Assembly: GCA_036275295.1 (NCBI GenBank) | Contig: DASUEB010000095.1 | Coordinates: forward strand, 1 to 64,000 | Origin: DASUEB01 sp036275295 | GTDB taxonomy: Bacteria > Bacteroidota > Bacteroidia > Flavobacteriales_D > Luteibaculaceae | Direction: 5' to 3' | Length of the DNA: 64,000 nt | Shown: positions 6,823 through 15,452 of the stretch, piece after piece | Numbering within the stretch: the first letter of the stretch is position 1 | How the letters are laid out: each line of letters begins with the position of its first letter | The notes under the pieces: model-generated | The model's database searches: none | Told to the model about the DNA's origin: nothing | What the model saw: the letters and a program-made list of their open reading frames with translations, nothing else | Made by a program: the position numbers and the translations under genes

Positions 6823-8675
6823 GGTCTTGTCAATCGATTTTCAATCATGCGATTGGCGTATTGCTGAACAAAACTCAGGTATCGCCTCTGAATCAAAGGT
6901 ACTGCCGATTTTCGTTCTTTGGAACTGATGGGAGTTATTATTGTGTCATTTACACGCCATATATGCTCGATGGTATCGGCCGAAATAATGGCTGAGTAAT
7001 GTTGATCTCTGTAGTAGTTTGTGGTTACAATTAAATTGAGCGAATACCGCTCCTCGGGGGGCAGAGCATACCAATTATTTCCAAAGAATTGCAATGGTGT
7101 ATCTATGCCAAGAAGGGCTAAGGTGGTGGGAGTTATATCAATGTGATTGCCTATTCCTTCAAAACGCTTCGGCGGAAGGTTTTTGGCGAAAAATAGAATC
7201 GGTATCTCATGGCGACCGGGCGATTCCTGATAATAGTCGGATACAGACAAAGAGGTGTGGTCGGCACAAATAACAAACAGGGTGCTATCAAACCAATCGC
7301 GGTTTTTCACCTGGTCAAAAAACTTTCGTAAAGCGTGATCGGTGTAGGCAACCGATTGCAGGATGGGCAGATCGCCTTTAGGAAGGTGCTGATAGGCCTT
7401 TGGAACCTTAAACGGATGGTGCGAACTCAATGTAAAAACCCCTGAAACAAAGGGTTGTGGAAAAGATGATAACTTTTCGGCATACCATTGTAGAAAGGGT
7501 TCGTCAGGTATGCCCCAATGTCCGTCGTAATCGCCTTTATTGGGATATTCGTTTAATCCGTAGTAATGATCGAAGCCCGCCGACGCAGTAAAGACATCGA
7601 AATTCATAGTTCCGTTCTGACCCCCGTGAAAAAAGGATCGGTGATAGCCAAATTTTGCGAGAACACTCCCAATTCCGTTGATTTGATTGGCAGAATAGGG
7701 TGAAGAGACGAAGGGTTCGTTCATTAAGCTGGGTATACCCGCAAAAATGGCTGGGAGTGCCTCTATGGATTTTCGGCCATTGGCCATGCCAATCTCTGGT
7801 CGAACACAGTGTGGCATTAAACTGTCAAGGAAAGGGGTAAATCCTTTGTATTTTCCTAAATACCCTACATATTCGGCGCTGAAACTCTCTAAAATGATGA
7901 AACACACGTTGTGCCCCTTCAAGCGGGGTGTGTTGGCCGGATTGAGTTCCATTGGGAAGTTCTGATCCAGTATGTCAGCGGGATAGGTGTTGCGCTTGGA
8001 AAGGGAAGGCGAAGCAGCGTTCCGGATCAACGCATAAGGCGTGTTTAAAATCAGGGCTGAAGCTTTCGACGGGCCGTATTGAGCAGCGGTAAGTAAACCA
8101 ATAGGACGAGGCTGAAAACCACCGCGATAAGCGATGAAATGTGCCGCTAACAAACCTGCATACAAAAGCCAATCTTTGATATTTTTCTTCGGCGGTCCAT
8201 CGGTGGCTTGGCCCAGTTCCAGTCGCGATATCGCCAGAAAAATCAACGCTGCAAACGCAAAACCCAGCGCAAACAAATACCAATAGTCCATTGCAAAGGA
8301 TGGCGCCAATCGCCATATATCACCTGCAATACCTTGAATTCGAAAGAAGTCGAGCGTGGTGCGTTTTAGGGTGAAAGCGTAATATGCGCAGTCCATTAAA
8401 TTTAATGCCAGTGCCAGAAATAACACCGAAGCGTACATAAAAATCACTAACCGATGCCAGTTCTTGCGCAGCTGCCAGGGTCCGAGCAATACTGCGGCAA
8501 AAGGGAGAGAAATCAGCGATACCACTGCCAAATCGAAACGAAACCCACCCCAATAAACCAGAAAGGTGTAAGGACCAATGGCCCCGGCATTCATCAAGGC
8601 GAATGTAAACCGGGTGGTTTGAAACAAACCGAGTACGAAACCCATTAGTAAGGTGTAATTTCTGTATCTTTTCAC
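6819..8675 (-). CDS. LtaS/OpgB-like membrane sulfatase-fold phosphoglycerol transferase
   Basis: This 618-residue protein has about five N-terminal membrane segments (residues 8-190) and a large extracytoplasmic alkaline-phosphatase-fold domain (about 255-560). Expected metal and catalytic positions are visible: Glu263 in LESFSAEY, Ser303 in NGRKSIEAL at the nucleophile position (Thr in Gram-positive LtaS), and Asp-His in ICADHTS. LtaS and OpgB move glycerol-1-phosphate from phosphatidylglycerol to an acceptor and release diacylglycerol. In this organism the acceptor is unknown; phosphoethanolamine transfer or simple sulfatase activity are alternatives. It begins with GTG and is translationally coupled to the downstream lipid kinase. 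It is divergent from the E1 gene. Confidence 0.85.
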   Translation of the reverse strand: MKRYRNYTLLMGFVLGLFQTTRFTFALMNAGAIGPYTFLVYWGGFRFDLAVVSLISLPFAAVLLGPWQLRKNWHRLVIFMYASVLFLALALNLMDCAYYAFTLKRTTLDFFRIQGIAGDIWRLAPSFAMDYWYLFALGFAFAALIFLAISRLELGQATDGPPKKNIKDWLLYAGLLAAHFIAYRGGFQPRPIGLLTAAQYGPSKASALILNTPYALIRNAASPSLSKRNTYPADILDQNFPMELNPANTPRLKGHNVCFIILESFSAEYVGYLGKYKGFTPFLDSLMPHCVRPEIGMANGRKSIEALPAIFAGIPSLMNEPFVSSPYSANQINGIGSVLAKFGYHRSFFHGGQNGTMNFDVFTASAGFDHYYGLNEYPNKGDYDGHWGIPDEPFLQWYAEKLSSFPQPFVSGVFTLSSHHPFKVPKAYQHLPKGDLPILQSVAYTDHALRKFFDQVKNRDWFDSTLFVICADHTSLSVSDYYQESPGRHEIPILFFAKNLPPKRFEGIGNHIDITPTTLALLGIDTPLQFFGNNWYALPPEERYSLNLIVTTNYYRDQHYSAIISADTIEHIWRVNDTIITPISSKERKSAVPLIQRRYLSFVQQYANRMIENRLTRP

Positions 8676-8729
8676 GGTTGGGCATTAGGTGAGCAGGCAA
8701 AATAACTCAATTTGATAACGCATACACCC

Positions 8730-10718
8730 ATGGCAATGGAATTTGATCGATCAGCATTCTCCGATACAGAATTGGTAAAAATATACAGAGAGCTGCTCAT
8801 CCCAAGATTGATTGAAGAACGCATGCTGATTTTGCTGCGACAAGGGAAACTATCTAAGTGGTTCTCAGGTTTTGGACAAGAAGCCACTTCGGTTGGTTTG
8901 GTTTTGGGAATGAATGACGATGAATATCTTTTTCCCATGCATCGAAACTTGGGAATGTTTACCGCGCGTGGGATTCCTCTGCACCGTTTATTTTCTCAGT
9001 TTCAAGGCAAGAACGACGGGTTTACCAAGGGCAGAGATCGGTCGTTTCACTTTGGTTCACACGAACATAAATTGGTGGGCATGATCTCGCATTTAGGCCC
9101 GCAAATGGGTCTGGCTTGCGGTGTAGCTTTGGCCGACAAACTGGCTGAAAACCATCATTGTACCTTGGTGGTTACAGGCGACGGGGGCGCATCGGAAGGC
9201 GATTTTCACGAATCGCTCAACGTTGCGAGTGTTTGGGACCTTCCCGTTCTTTTTGTAGTAGAAAATAACGGTTGGGGACTGAGCACGCCATCTAATGAAC
9301 AGTTCAGGTGTAAGTCTTTCGTCGATAAAGGTATAGGATACGGTATGGAGGCCATTCAGATGGACGGAAACAATATTCTGGATGTGATTTCAACCATTCG
9401 AAAAGCAGCCCAGAAAGCTCGGGCAGATCAGAGGCCGATATTGATTGAGAGTATAACGTTTCGAATGCGAGGGCATGAGGAGGCCAGTGGCACGAAGTAC
9501 TATCCGGAAGGTCTTCAAGCGCAGTGGGCTGAAAAAGACCCTATAGATAATTACGAGCGCTATCTCAGAGATATCCAGCTAATGACAGAAGACGAGCAAG
9601 AGAGGGTGAGGCAAGAGCTCCAACAGCAAATAAAGGAGGCAATTTTGAGGGCCGATCAAGAGGAATTTAGGCCCCGCGGTTTGCAAGAAGAACTTTTGGA
9701 TGTTTATGCATTGGCGCCGGTGCGTTTGAAGCCAGAGGTAGAAAACACCCAAGCGCAGAAAATGCGTTTTCTCGATGCGATCAATCAGGCGCTTGCCCTC
9801 GCCATGGAACGAGATGACAAACTAATCCTGATGGGTCAAGACATTGCCGATTACGGCGGGGTTTTCAAGGTTACAGAAGGTTTGATGGACCGTTTTGGGA
9901 AACAGCGGGTAAGAAATACCCCACTTTGCGAGAGCGCCATATTGGGCACTGCGGTAGGGCTTACACTGCGCGGTTTCAAGGCCATGATCGAAATGCAGTT
10001 CGCTGATTTTGTCAGTGAGGGCATGACCCAGATTGTCAATAATATGGCAAAGATGCACTATCGATGGGGACACCCTGTTAATTGTGTAATTCGAATGCCT
10101 ACGGGGGCTGGTACAGGAGCTGGTCCGTTTCACAGTCAAAGCAATGAGGCTTGGTTTTTTCACGTGCCTGGCCTTAAAATTGTTTATCCATCCAATCCAC
10201 ACGACGCCAAAGGCCTTTTACTCGCCGCCTTTGAAGATCCCAATCCGGTTCTGTATTTCGAACACAAGGTATTGTACCGCACGTTAGAAGAGGAGGTTCC
10301 AAATGGATACTATACCTGTCCAATTGGTGTAGCCCATGTGGTAAAAACGGGCGACCAGGCGGTTATCATTACCTACGGCATGGGGGTGCATTGGGCCTTG
10401 GCTTGGTGCCATGAAAACCCAGATTACCGCATTGAAGTGATTGACCTTCGTTCACTTGCTCCAATGGATTGGGAAAACATGGTGCTTTCTGTCAAGAAAT
10501 GCGGTCGCGTGCTTGTGCTTCACGAGGATAACCTCACCGGTGGGATTGGGGCAGAGATTGCAGCCAAATTACAAGAGTGGTGTTTTGAGTATTTAGATGC
10601 ACCAATAATGCGCTGTGCTAGTGAGGATACACCTATTCCATTTAATCCTTTGCTAGAAGAAAATTTCCTTGCTAACCGAAGGCTTCACGAAGCCATGATG
10701 AAGTTACTATCGTATTAA
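8730..10718 (+). CDS. Fused alpha-beta E1 of a 2-oxoacid (branched-chain type) dehydrogenase
   Basis: This 662-residue protein joins the two E1 subunits in one chain: alpha in about residues 1-330 and beta in about 340-662. The thiamine diphosphate motif GDGGASEG...ENN sits near residue 155-180. The beta part contains LMGQDIADYGG and the MQFADF stretch found in transketolase-like subunits. E1 decarboxylates a 2-oxoacid and passes the acyl group to the lipoyl domain of E2. Fused E1 proteins of this length are frequent in Bacteroidota and are usually assigned to branched-chain 2-oxoacids, which feed iso-fatty acid synthesis. No E2 or E3 lies nearby. The start is the ATG at 8730; the TTG 18 bp upstream is unlikely. 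Confidence 0.88.
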   Translation: MAMEFDRSAFSDTELVKIYRELLIPRLIEERMLILLRQGKLSKWFSGFGQEATSVGLVLGMNDDEYLFPMHRNLGMFTARGIPLHRLFSQFQGKNDGFTKGRDRSFHFGSHEHKLVGMISHLGPQMGLACGVALADKLAENHHCTLVVTGDGGASEGDFHESLNVASVWDLPVLFVVENNGWGLSTPSNEQFRCKSFVDKGIGYGMEAIQMDGNNILDVISTIRKAAQKARADQRPILIESITFRMRGHEEASGTKYYPEGLQAQWAEKDPIDNYERYLRDIQLMTEDEQERVRQELQQQIKEAILRADQEEFRPRGLQEELLDVYALAPVRLKPEVENTQAQKMRFLDAINQALALAMERDDKLILMGQDIADYGGVFKVTEGLMDRFGKQRVRNTPLCESAILGTAVGLTLRGFKAMIEMQFADFVSEGMTQIVNNMAKMHYRWGHPVNCVIRMPTGAGTGAGPFHSQSNEAWFFHVPGLKIVYPSNPHDAKGLLLAAFEDPNPVLYFEHKVLYRTLEEEVPNGYYTCPIGVAHVVKTGDQAVIITYGMGVHWALAWCHENPDYRIEVIDLRSLAPMDWENMVLSVKKCGRVLVLHEDNLTGGIGAEIAAKLQEWCFEYLDAPIMRCASEDTPIPFNPLLEENFLANRRLHEAMMKLLSY

Positions 10719-10745
10719 CAACAGATACTTGAGGCGAAAAAGAAA

Positions 10746-10774
10746 AAGTCCGATACGACGAGCGCATCGGACTT
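10746..10774 (-). terminator. Terminator downstream of pckA
   Basis: AAGTCCGAT (10746-10754) and ATCGGACTT (10766-10774) form a 9-bp stem. On the minus strand the stem is followed by TTTTTCTTTTT, so it terminates pckA and may also serve the convergent E1 gene. Confidence 0.85.
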
Positions 10775-10802
10775 AACTTTCCTGTATTACCCTGTGACGG
10801 GT

Positions 10803-12416
10803 TTAAGCGTTAACATTCACTTTAGGTGCAGCTGATAGAATGGCTGCACTCGTACCCGCTTCAAATTTTTTGAAGTTGTTTACGAAACGCTCTGCCAAAT
10901 TCTGGGCTTTTTCGTCGTAAGCCGCTTTGTCTTGCCAAGTGTTTCTCGGATTGAGAATTTCATCGGGAACGCCAGGGCATGAGGTAGGCATTTCAACACC
11001 GAATATTTCGTGTTTAACAAACTGAGCGTTGGTAAGCTGTCCAGTAAGAGCGGCCGTAATCATGGCGCGGGTATAGCTCAATTTCATTCTAGATCCCACT
11101 CCGTAGCTACCGCCAGACCAACCTGTGTTGATTAACCAAACGTTGGCTTGGGTATCATCCATTCTTTTTCCGAGCATTTCGGCGTATTTGGATGGGTGCA
11201 ATGGCATAAATGGTGCACCGAAACAGGTCGAGAAGGTAGTAGTAGGTTCTGTAACTCCGGCTTCTGTTCCCGCTACCTTGGCCGTGTAACCACTCATGAA
11301 ATGGTACATAGCCTGTTCCTTGGTCAGTTTTGATACCGGAGGTAAAACTCCAAAGGCATCGCAGGTAAGGAAAAAGATATTCTTGGGATTGCCACCAACC
11401 GATGGCTCCACAATGTTATCGATGTGGTGAAGAGGGTAAGAAACGCGGGTGTTTTCGGTTTTAGAACCATCTGCGTAGTTCACCGTTGAGCTGTTCTCTT
11501 CAAAAACAATATTCTCCAACAAGGCACCAAAACGAATGGCGTCGAAAATCTGAGGTTCTTTCTCGCGACTCAAATCAATGCATTTGGCATAACAGCCACC
11601 CTCAAAGTTGAAAACGCCTTTTGAGCTCCATCCGTGCTCATCGTCGCCAATGAGTCGGCGATTGGGATCAGACGATAAGGTAGTTTTACCGGTTCCAGAT
11701 AGACCGAAGAAAATGGCGGTGTCTTCGCTTTCACCAATGTTGGCAGAGCAGTGCATTGGGAATACCCCGTGATCGTGAGGTAGAACAAAATTCAATACCG
11801 TAAAGATTCCTTTTTTGATTTCACCGGTGTAACCCGTGCCACCAATGATGATGGTTTTTTTGGTGAAATTAATTACCGCAAAATTCGATTGACGTGTGCC
11901 GTCGATGATAGGATCTGCTTTGAAACCCGGTGCGCAGATCACGTTCCAATCGGGTGAGAAACTCTGTATCTCTGCATCGGTTGGGCGGATGAACATGTTG
12001 TTTACAAACAAGTTGCTCCAAGGAAATTCAGTTACCACGCGAGCCGACATTTTATAGGTATCATCGGCGCAAACAAAAGCATCTCTCACATAAACCTCGC
12101 GATTCGTCAAATAAGCGGTAACCCTTTTGTACAAGGCATCAAATTTATCCGAATCAAATTTGATGTTAAAATCATTCCACCAGATTGCATCCTTGGTGAT
12201 GCTGTCTTCAACTATGAATTTGTCTTTTGGTGAGCGACCCGTAAATTCTCCCGTGTCAATTGCTAAAGCGCCCGTATCGGTTAGTACACCTTGACCGTTC
12301 AAAATGGTGTGCTCCACTAATTCAGCCGGACTGAGGTTCCAATATGAAACGGCTACATGCTGCAAACCGAGGTAATCCAAATTGGCACCCTCTGCTTTCT
12401 TTCCAAATTCACTCAT
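10803..12416 (-). CDS. pckA: Phosphoenolpyruvate carboxykinase (ATP)
   Basis: This 537-residue enzyme is the ATP-dependent PEP carboxykinase that converts oxaloacetate and ATP to phosphoenolpyruvate, CO2 and ADP. It is the first committed step of gluconeogenesis and may run in reverse for anaplerosis. The kinase-1a loop GLSGTGKTTLS, the kinase-2 GDDEHGWS and EGGCYAKCIDLS are all present, as is the N-terminal TGRSPKDKF stretch. Length and start are normal. A TATTTTTG box on the minus strand (12449-12442) lies about 25 bp before the ATG. It is a single-gene unit ended by the hairpin at 10746-10774. Confidence 0.96.
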   Translation of the reverse strand: MSEFGKKAEGANLDYLGLQHVAVSYWNLSPAELVEHTILNGQGVLTDTGALAIDTGEFTGRSPKDKFIVEDSITKDAIWWNDFNIKFDSDKFDALYKRVTAYLTNREVYVRDAFVCADDTYKMSARVVTEFPWSNLFVNNMFIRPTDAEIQSFSPDWNVICAPGFKADPIIDGTRQSNFAVINFTKKTIIIGGTGYTGEIKKGIFTVLNFVLPHDHGVFPMHCSANIGESEDTAIFFGLSGTGKTTLSSDPNRRLIGDDEHGWSSKGVFNFEGGCYAKCIDLSREKEPQIFDAIRFGALLENIVFEENSSTVNYADGSKTENTRVSYPLHHIDNIVEPSVGGNPKNIFFLTCDAFGVLPPVSKLTKEQAMYHFMSGYTAKVAGTEAGVTEPTTTFSTCFGAPFMPLHPSKYAEMLGKRMDDTQANVWLINTGWSGGSYGVGSRMKLSYTRAMITAALTGQLTNAQFVKHEIFGVEMPTSCPGVPDEILNPRNTWQDKAAYDEKAQNLAERFVNNFKKFEAGTSAAILSAAPKVNVNA

Positions 12417-12441
12417 CTTATAGGTTTTGAATTTAAGGCCA

Positions 12442-12449
12442 CAAAAATA
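12442..12449 (-). promoter_or_regulatory. -7 box of pckA
   Basis: TATTTTTG on the minus strand matches TAnnTTTG and is 25 bp before the pckA ATG. No clear TTG lies 19-21 bp upstream. Confidence 0.45.
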
Positions 12450-12551
12450 TGGCTTTCAACGGGTATTTTGATGGCTTTAGTACGTGAATACAGGCATCTT
12501 AGATGATTTATCCAAAAATTACCTGATTTCAGAATAACTTTCTTTAAAGCA

Positions 12552-12938
12552 TTAGATTTTTCTAAAAAATAGCTGAAAGGCGATTAAAATCCAGTTACCA
12601 ATCAGCAACAAACCCCCTACTGGCGTTACAGGTCCGAGAAACGAGAACGCTAATCCACTAACGCTTTGGGTAGAAAGAAGATAGATGGATCCTGAAAATA
12701 GCAAAATGCCACAGTGCAGTAAAATAAGGCTAAGTCGTCGGTATGGAAGCTTCTTAAACCAGCGGCTATTGCTCAAGATCAACAGGGCAAGACCGTGATA
12801 GATGTGATACTCGACGCCGGTTTTAAATGATTCCAGTGAACTGGGATCTAATTTGGCTTTCAAGGCATGTGCCCCAAGAGCGCCTAAGATAATGGCCACT
12901 GCCAAATGAATGCAGGCCCATGCAGCTTGTTTTTTCAT
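12552..12938 (-). CDS. DUF423 small membrane protein
   Basis: This is a 128-residue membrane protein with four predicted transmembrane segments. It carries DUF423 hallmarks: GALGAHALK near residues 19-27, the HIYHGLALL segment and GPVTPVGG near the end. The function of the family is not established. Its ATG overlaps the stop of the upstream DUF4476 gene by four bases (ATGA), so the two form a translationally coupled pair. No enzymatic residues can be proposed. Confidence 0.88.
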   Translation of the reverse strand: MKKQAAWACIHLAVAIILGALGAHALKAKLDPSSLESFKTGVEYHIYHGLALLILSNSRWFKKLPYRRLSLILLHCGILLFSGSIYLLSTQSVSGLAFSFLGPVTPVGGLLLIGNWILIAFQLFFRKI

Positions 12939-13813
12939 GGTTGTAGTTGTTCAATTTCTTTAATCGAAGCTTCAAAATAAAACAGTTCAAAAAGCGTAGA
13001 ACGCCTTTCAAAATCGGTTATTCTGGTGTAGATAGCCCGGTAAAATTCAATCTTTGGATCATCCCCATCGAGCAGTTTCAGAAGATCTTTGATTTGTTCC
13101 ACGCTAAGGCACTGGTCGGCTGTAGAAGATACGGCCAGATCTAACCGATCGCTAATACTCGGTTTTGAGCGCATGTTCTGTTTTAACGCCCGGAAAGCTT
13201 GCTCCTCCATAGCCAACGTACAGGGTTCCGATTTTTGTTCTGCCAATTGACGCTCACGAATGGCTCGGAACATGCTGTCGGCATCAAATCTCATTTTACT
13301 GAGGTCGGGTGGAGTTGACGGCAAAACAGAATCCGTTTTCGTGAGTCCCTCACTGCTCCGATCTTCGATATCTTCAAAATCCACGGATTTGTTGGTGTAA
13401 GCCGAAAAATCGATGGTTTTAATGTCCGCTTGTTCCTCGATCTCACTCTCTTTAAAAGCCAAGGTGAGGACTTTTCCATTGTAAGGGCTTTCTGTCCCTT
13501 GAGCTTCGCTGATCCGTATTTGATCGCCGACATAGGAAAGCGTAAACGTGGATGTACTGCCCAAGCGCAAGAAAACAAGCGTTTTTGTCTTTTTTGTTTT
13601 GTCGGCACTCTCAAGCTCAATGCCATACACTTCAAACGGAAGTCCTGTGACTTCTATATTTTCAGCCGCCGATTCATTTTGTCGAATTCCATTGATGCTC
13701 AAATACAAGGGCAGTCTGACGGTGGGGTCGTTCAAAATACGCAAGGTGCATGTTACCGATCCCCTCGAAAACAACGAAATGAAGACCAACCCTAAAATCA
13801 GCAAAAAACGCAT
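12935..13813 (-). CDS. Exported protein with C-terminal DUF4476 domain
   Basis: This is a 292-residue exported protein of unknown function. I start it at 13813, where MRFLLILGLVFISLFSRGSV forms a signal peptide; a start 27 codons upstream would bury that signal. The N-terminal half looks beta-rich with a Ser/Thr/Asp-rich middle. The last ~95 residues, from about ISDRLDLAVSS to FEASIKEIEQ, resemble the helical DUF4476 domain common in Bacteroidota periplasmic proteins. It is coupled to the DUF423 gene downstream through an ATGA overlap. A TACATTTG box lies only 3 bp before the ATG, too close for a normal leader, so the true promoter is unclear. Confidence 0.75.
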   Translation of the reverse strand: MRFLLILGLVFISLFSRGSVTCTLRILNDPTVRLPLYLSINGIRQNESAAENIEVTGLPFEVYGIELESADKTKKTKTLVFLRLGSTSTFTLSYVGDQIRISEAQGTESPYNGKVLTLAFKESEIEEQADIKTIDFSAYTNKSVDFEDIEDRSSEGLTKTDSVLPSTPPDLSKMRFDADSMFRAIRERQLAEQKSEPCTLAMEEQAFRALKQNMRSKPSISDRLDLAVSSTADQCLSVEQIKDLLKLLDGDDPKIEFYRAIYTRITDFERRSTLFELFYFEASIKEIEQLQP

Positions 13814-14045
13814 ACGCAAATGTATGGTAAAGGTTTTTACGGTTTCACTATCCAGCGATTCTATCAATACGAGATTTCTGATCTCGGTATACACTCCCTG
13901 GGGTGCGCCTGCGCGATGAGATATGAGTGGACATCGGCTATTGGGTATCCCATTTATTGAAAGATAAACTCAAAATTAGGCGGGGTATCAAAACCAAAAG
14001 AGCGAATCAAAAGCAATTTTAAAATCCCACTTTGGGGATTCGTAT

Positions 14046-14053
14046 TATGTTTG
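14046..14053 (+). promoter_or_regulatory. -7 box upstream of the saccharopine-dehydrogenase-like gene
   Basis: TATGTTTG matches TAnnTTTG. A transcript starting near 14059 would leave a leader of about 55 nt to the ATG at 14115, and almost none to the alternative ATG at 14064. Confidence 0.45.
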
Positions 14054-14114
14054 CCTTGATTTTATGCTTAACACGGCGGACGATATCCGATCTCCGCTCA
14101 AAACCGCGCACTTC

Positions 14115-15452
14115 ATGAAAAGAATCCTCGTCATTGGAGCAGGTCGATCGGCCTCATCACTTATCAAATATTTACTGGAAAATGCACCGCAATTTGATTG
14201 GTGGGTAACCGTGGGTGACATGGACTTGACGCTGGCACAATCTAAAGTGATGGGTTTTGAGAGGGGGAGAGCTGTGATGTTTAACGGCCTAGACGAAAAC
14301 GCCCGTTTGCCTTATTTGCAAGAGGCCGACCTGGTAATTAGTATGTTGCCCGCCAGCTTCCATGCCCCAATCGTAAAGGCCTGTATACAGATGAAAAAAT
14401 CGGTTATCACCCCCTCTTACTTGAGCGATGAAATAAAAGCAATGCATCTAGAGGCCGTGCAGCAAGGGGTATTGGTATTGAATGAACTGGGGGTTGATCC
14501 GGGCATCGATCACATGTCGGCTATGGAGATCATCGATAGGCTGAAGGAGTCAGGCGCCGAAATAACCGGATTTGAGTCGTTTACCGGTGGACTGGTGGCG
14601 CCTGAGAGCGATAACAATCCTTGGAATTACAAGTTTACTTGGAATCCTCGAAACGTGGTGTTGGCCGGTCAGGGTGGAGCGGTTAAGTTTATTCAGGAGG
14701 GAACGTATAAATACATACCTTATCACAAGGTCTTTCGCCGAACCGAAATCATTACCATTCCCGAGTACGGCAGGTTTGAAGGCTACGCTAATCGCGACTC
14801 GTTGAAATACAGGTCCATTTATGGTTTGGAGGCTATTAGAACCCTTTATCGCGGCACCCTGCGAAGGGTTGGTTTTTGTAAGGCCTGGGACTTATTTGTT
14901 CAATTGGGCGTCACCGACGACAGCTATGTCATGGAAAATACGGAGACGATGACGCATCGACAGTTTTTTAATAGTTTTCTGGCCTATAGCCCGAAAGATT
15001 CGGTAGAAACTAAGCTCAAGTATTATCTAAACATCCATCAAGACGATGGCGATTTGATGGAAAAACTGGAGTATCTCGGGGTTTTCGACAACACCCCCAT
15101 TGGAATTAAAAATGCGACGCCAGCCCAAATTTTACAACGCATTTTGGAGAAAAAATGGTCGCTTGAACCCAACGACAAGGATATGACCGTTATGTTCCAC
15201 AAATTCAATTACCAGTTGGGCGGGGATCAACGTGAGCTTCACGCACACATGGTGGTCATGGGAGAAGACCAAACTTACACGAGCATGGCTAAAACGGTGG
15301 GATTGCCGTTGGGTATTGCTGCCAAACACATGTTGCAAGGAACTTTCTCTGCTACCGGGGTTCAACTTCCGATCCAGAAAGAAATCTACCAACCCATTCT
15401 CAGTGAGTTAGCTCATCACGGTATTTCGTTTCAGGAGCGATTGTTTACTTGA
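14115..15452 (+). CDS. Saccharopine dehydrogenase-like NAD(P)-dependent oxidoreductase
   Basis: This 445-residue protein starts with a Rossmann fold, MKRILVIGAGRSASSLIKYL, which is why I choose the ATG at 14115 rather than 14064. The middle and C-terminus follow the saccharopine dehydrogenase family (NELGVDPGIDHMSAMEIID, then a long C-terminal domain). In eukaryotes the family handles lysine degradation. In Bacteroidota homologs are often called saccharopine dehydrogenases, but the substrate is not proven and may be another amino acid adduct. It is transcribed alone. Its last 45 bases overlap the convergent protease gene. Confidence 0.85.
   Translation: MKRILVIGAGRSASSLIKYLLENAPQFDWWVTVGDMDLTLAQSKVMGFERGRAVMFNGLDENARLPYLQEADLVISMLPASFHAPIVKACIQMKKSVITPSYLSDEIKAMHLEAVQQGVLVLNELGVDPGIDHMSAMEIIDRLKESGAEITGFESFTGGLVAPESDNNPWNYKFTWNPRNVVLAGQGGAVKFIQEGTYKYIPYHKVFRRTEIITIPEYGRFEGYANRDSLKYRSIYGLEAIRTLYRGTLRRVGFCKAWDLFVQLGVTDDSYVMENTETMTHRQFFNSFLAYSPKDSVETKLKYYLNIHQDDGDLMEKLEYLGVFDNTPIGIKNATPAQILQRILEKKWSLEPNDKDMTVMFHKFNYQLGGDQRELHAHMVVMGEDQTYTSMAKTVGLPLGIAAKHMLQGTFSATGVQLPIQKEIYQPILSELAHHGISFQERLFT

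Noticed and set aside
13817..13824. TACATTTG box as promoter of the DUF4476 gene
   Set aside because: It ends 3 bp before the ATG and has no -33 TTG, so transcription would begin inside or at the start codon; probably chance.
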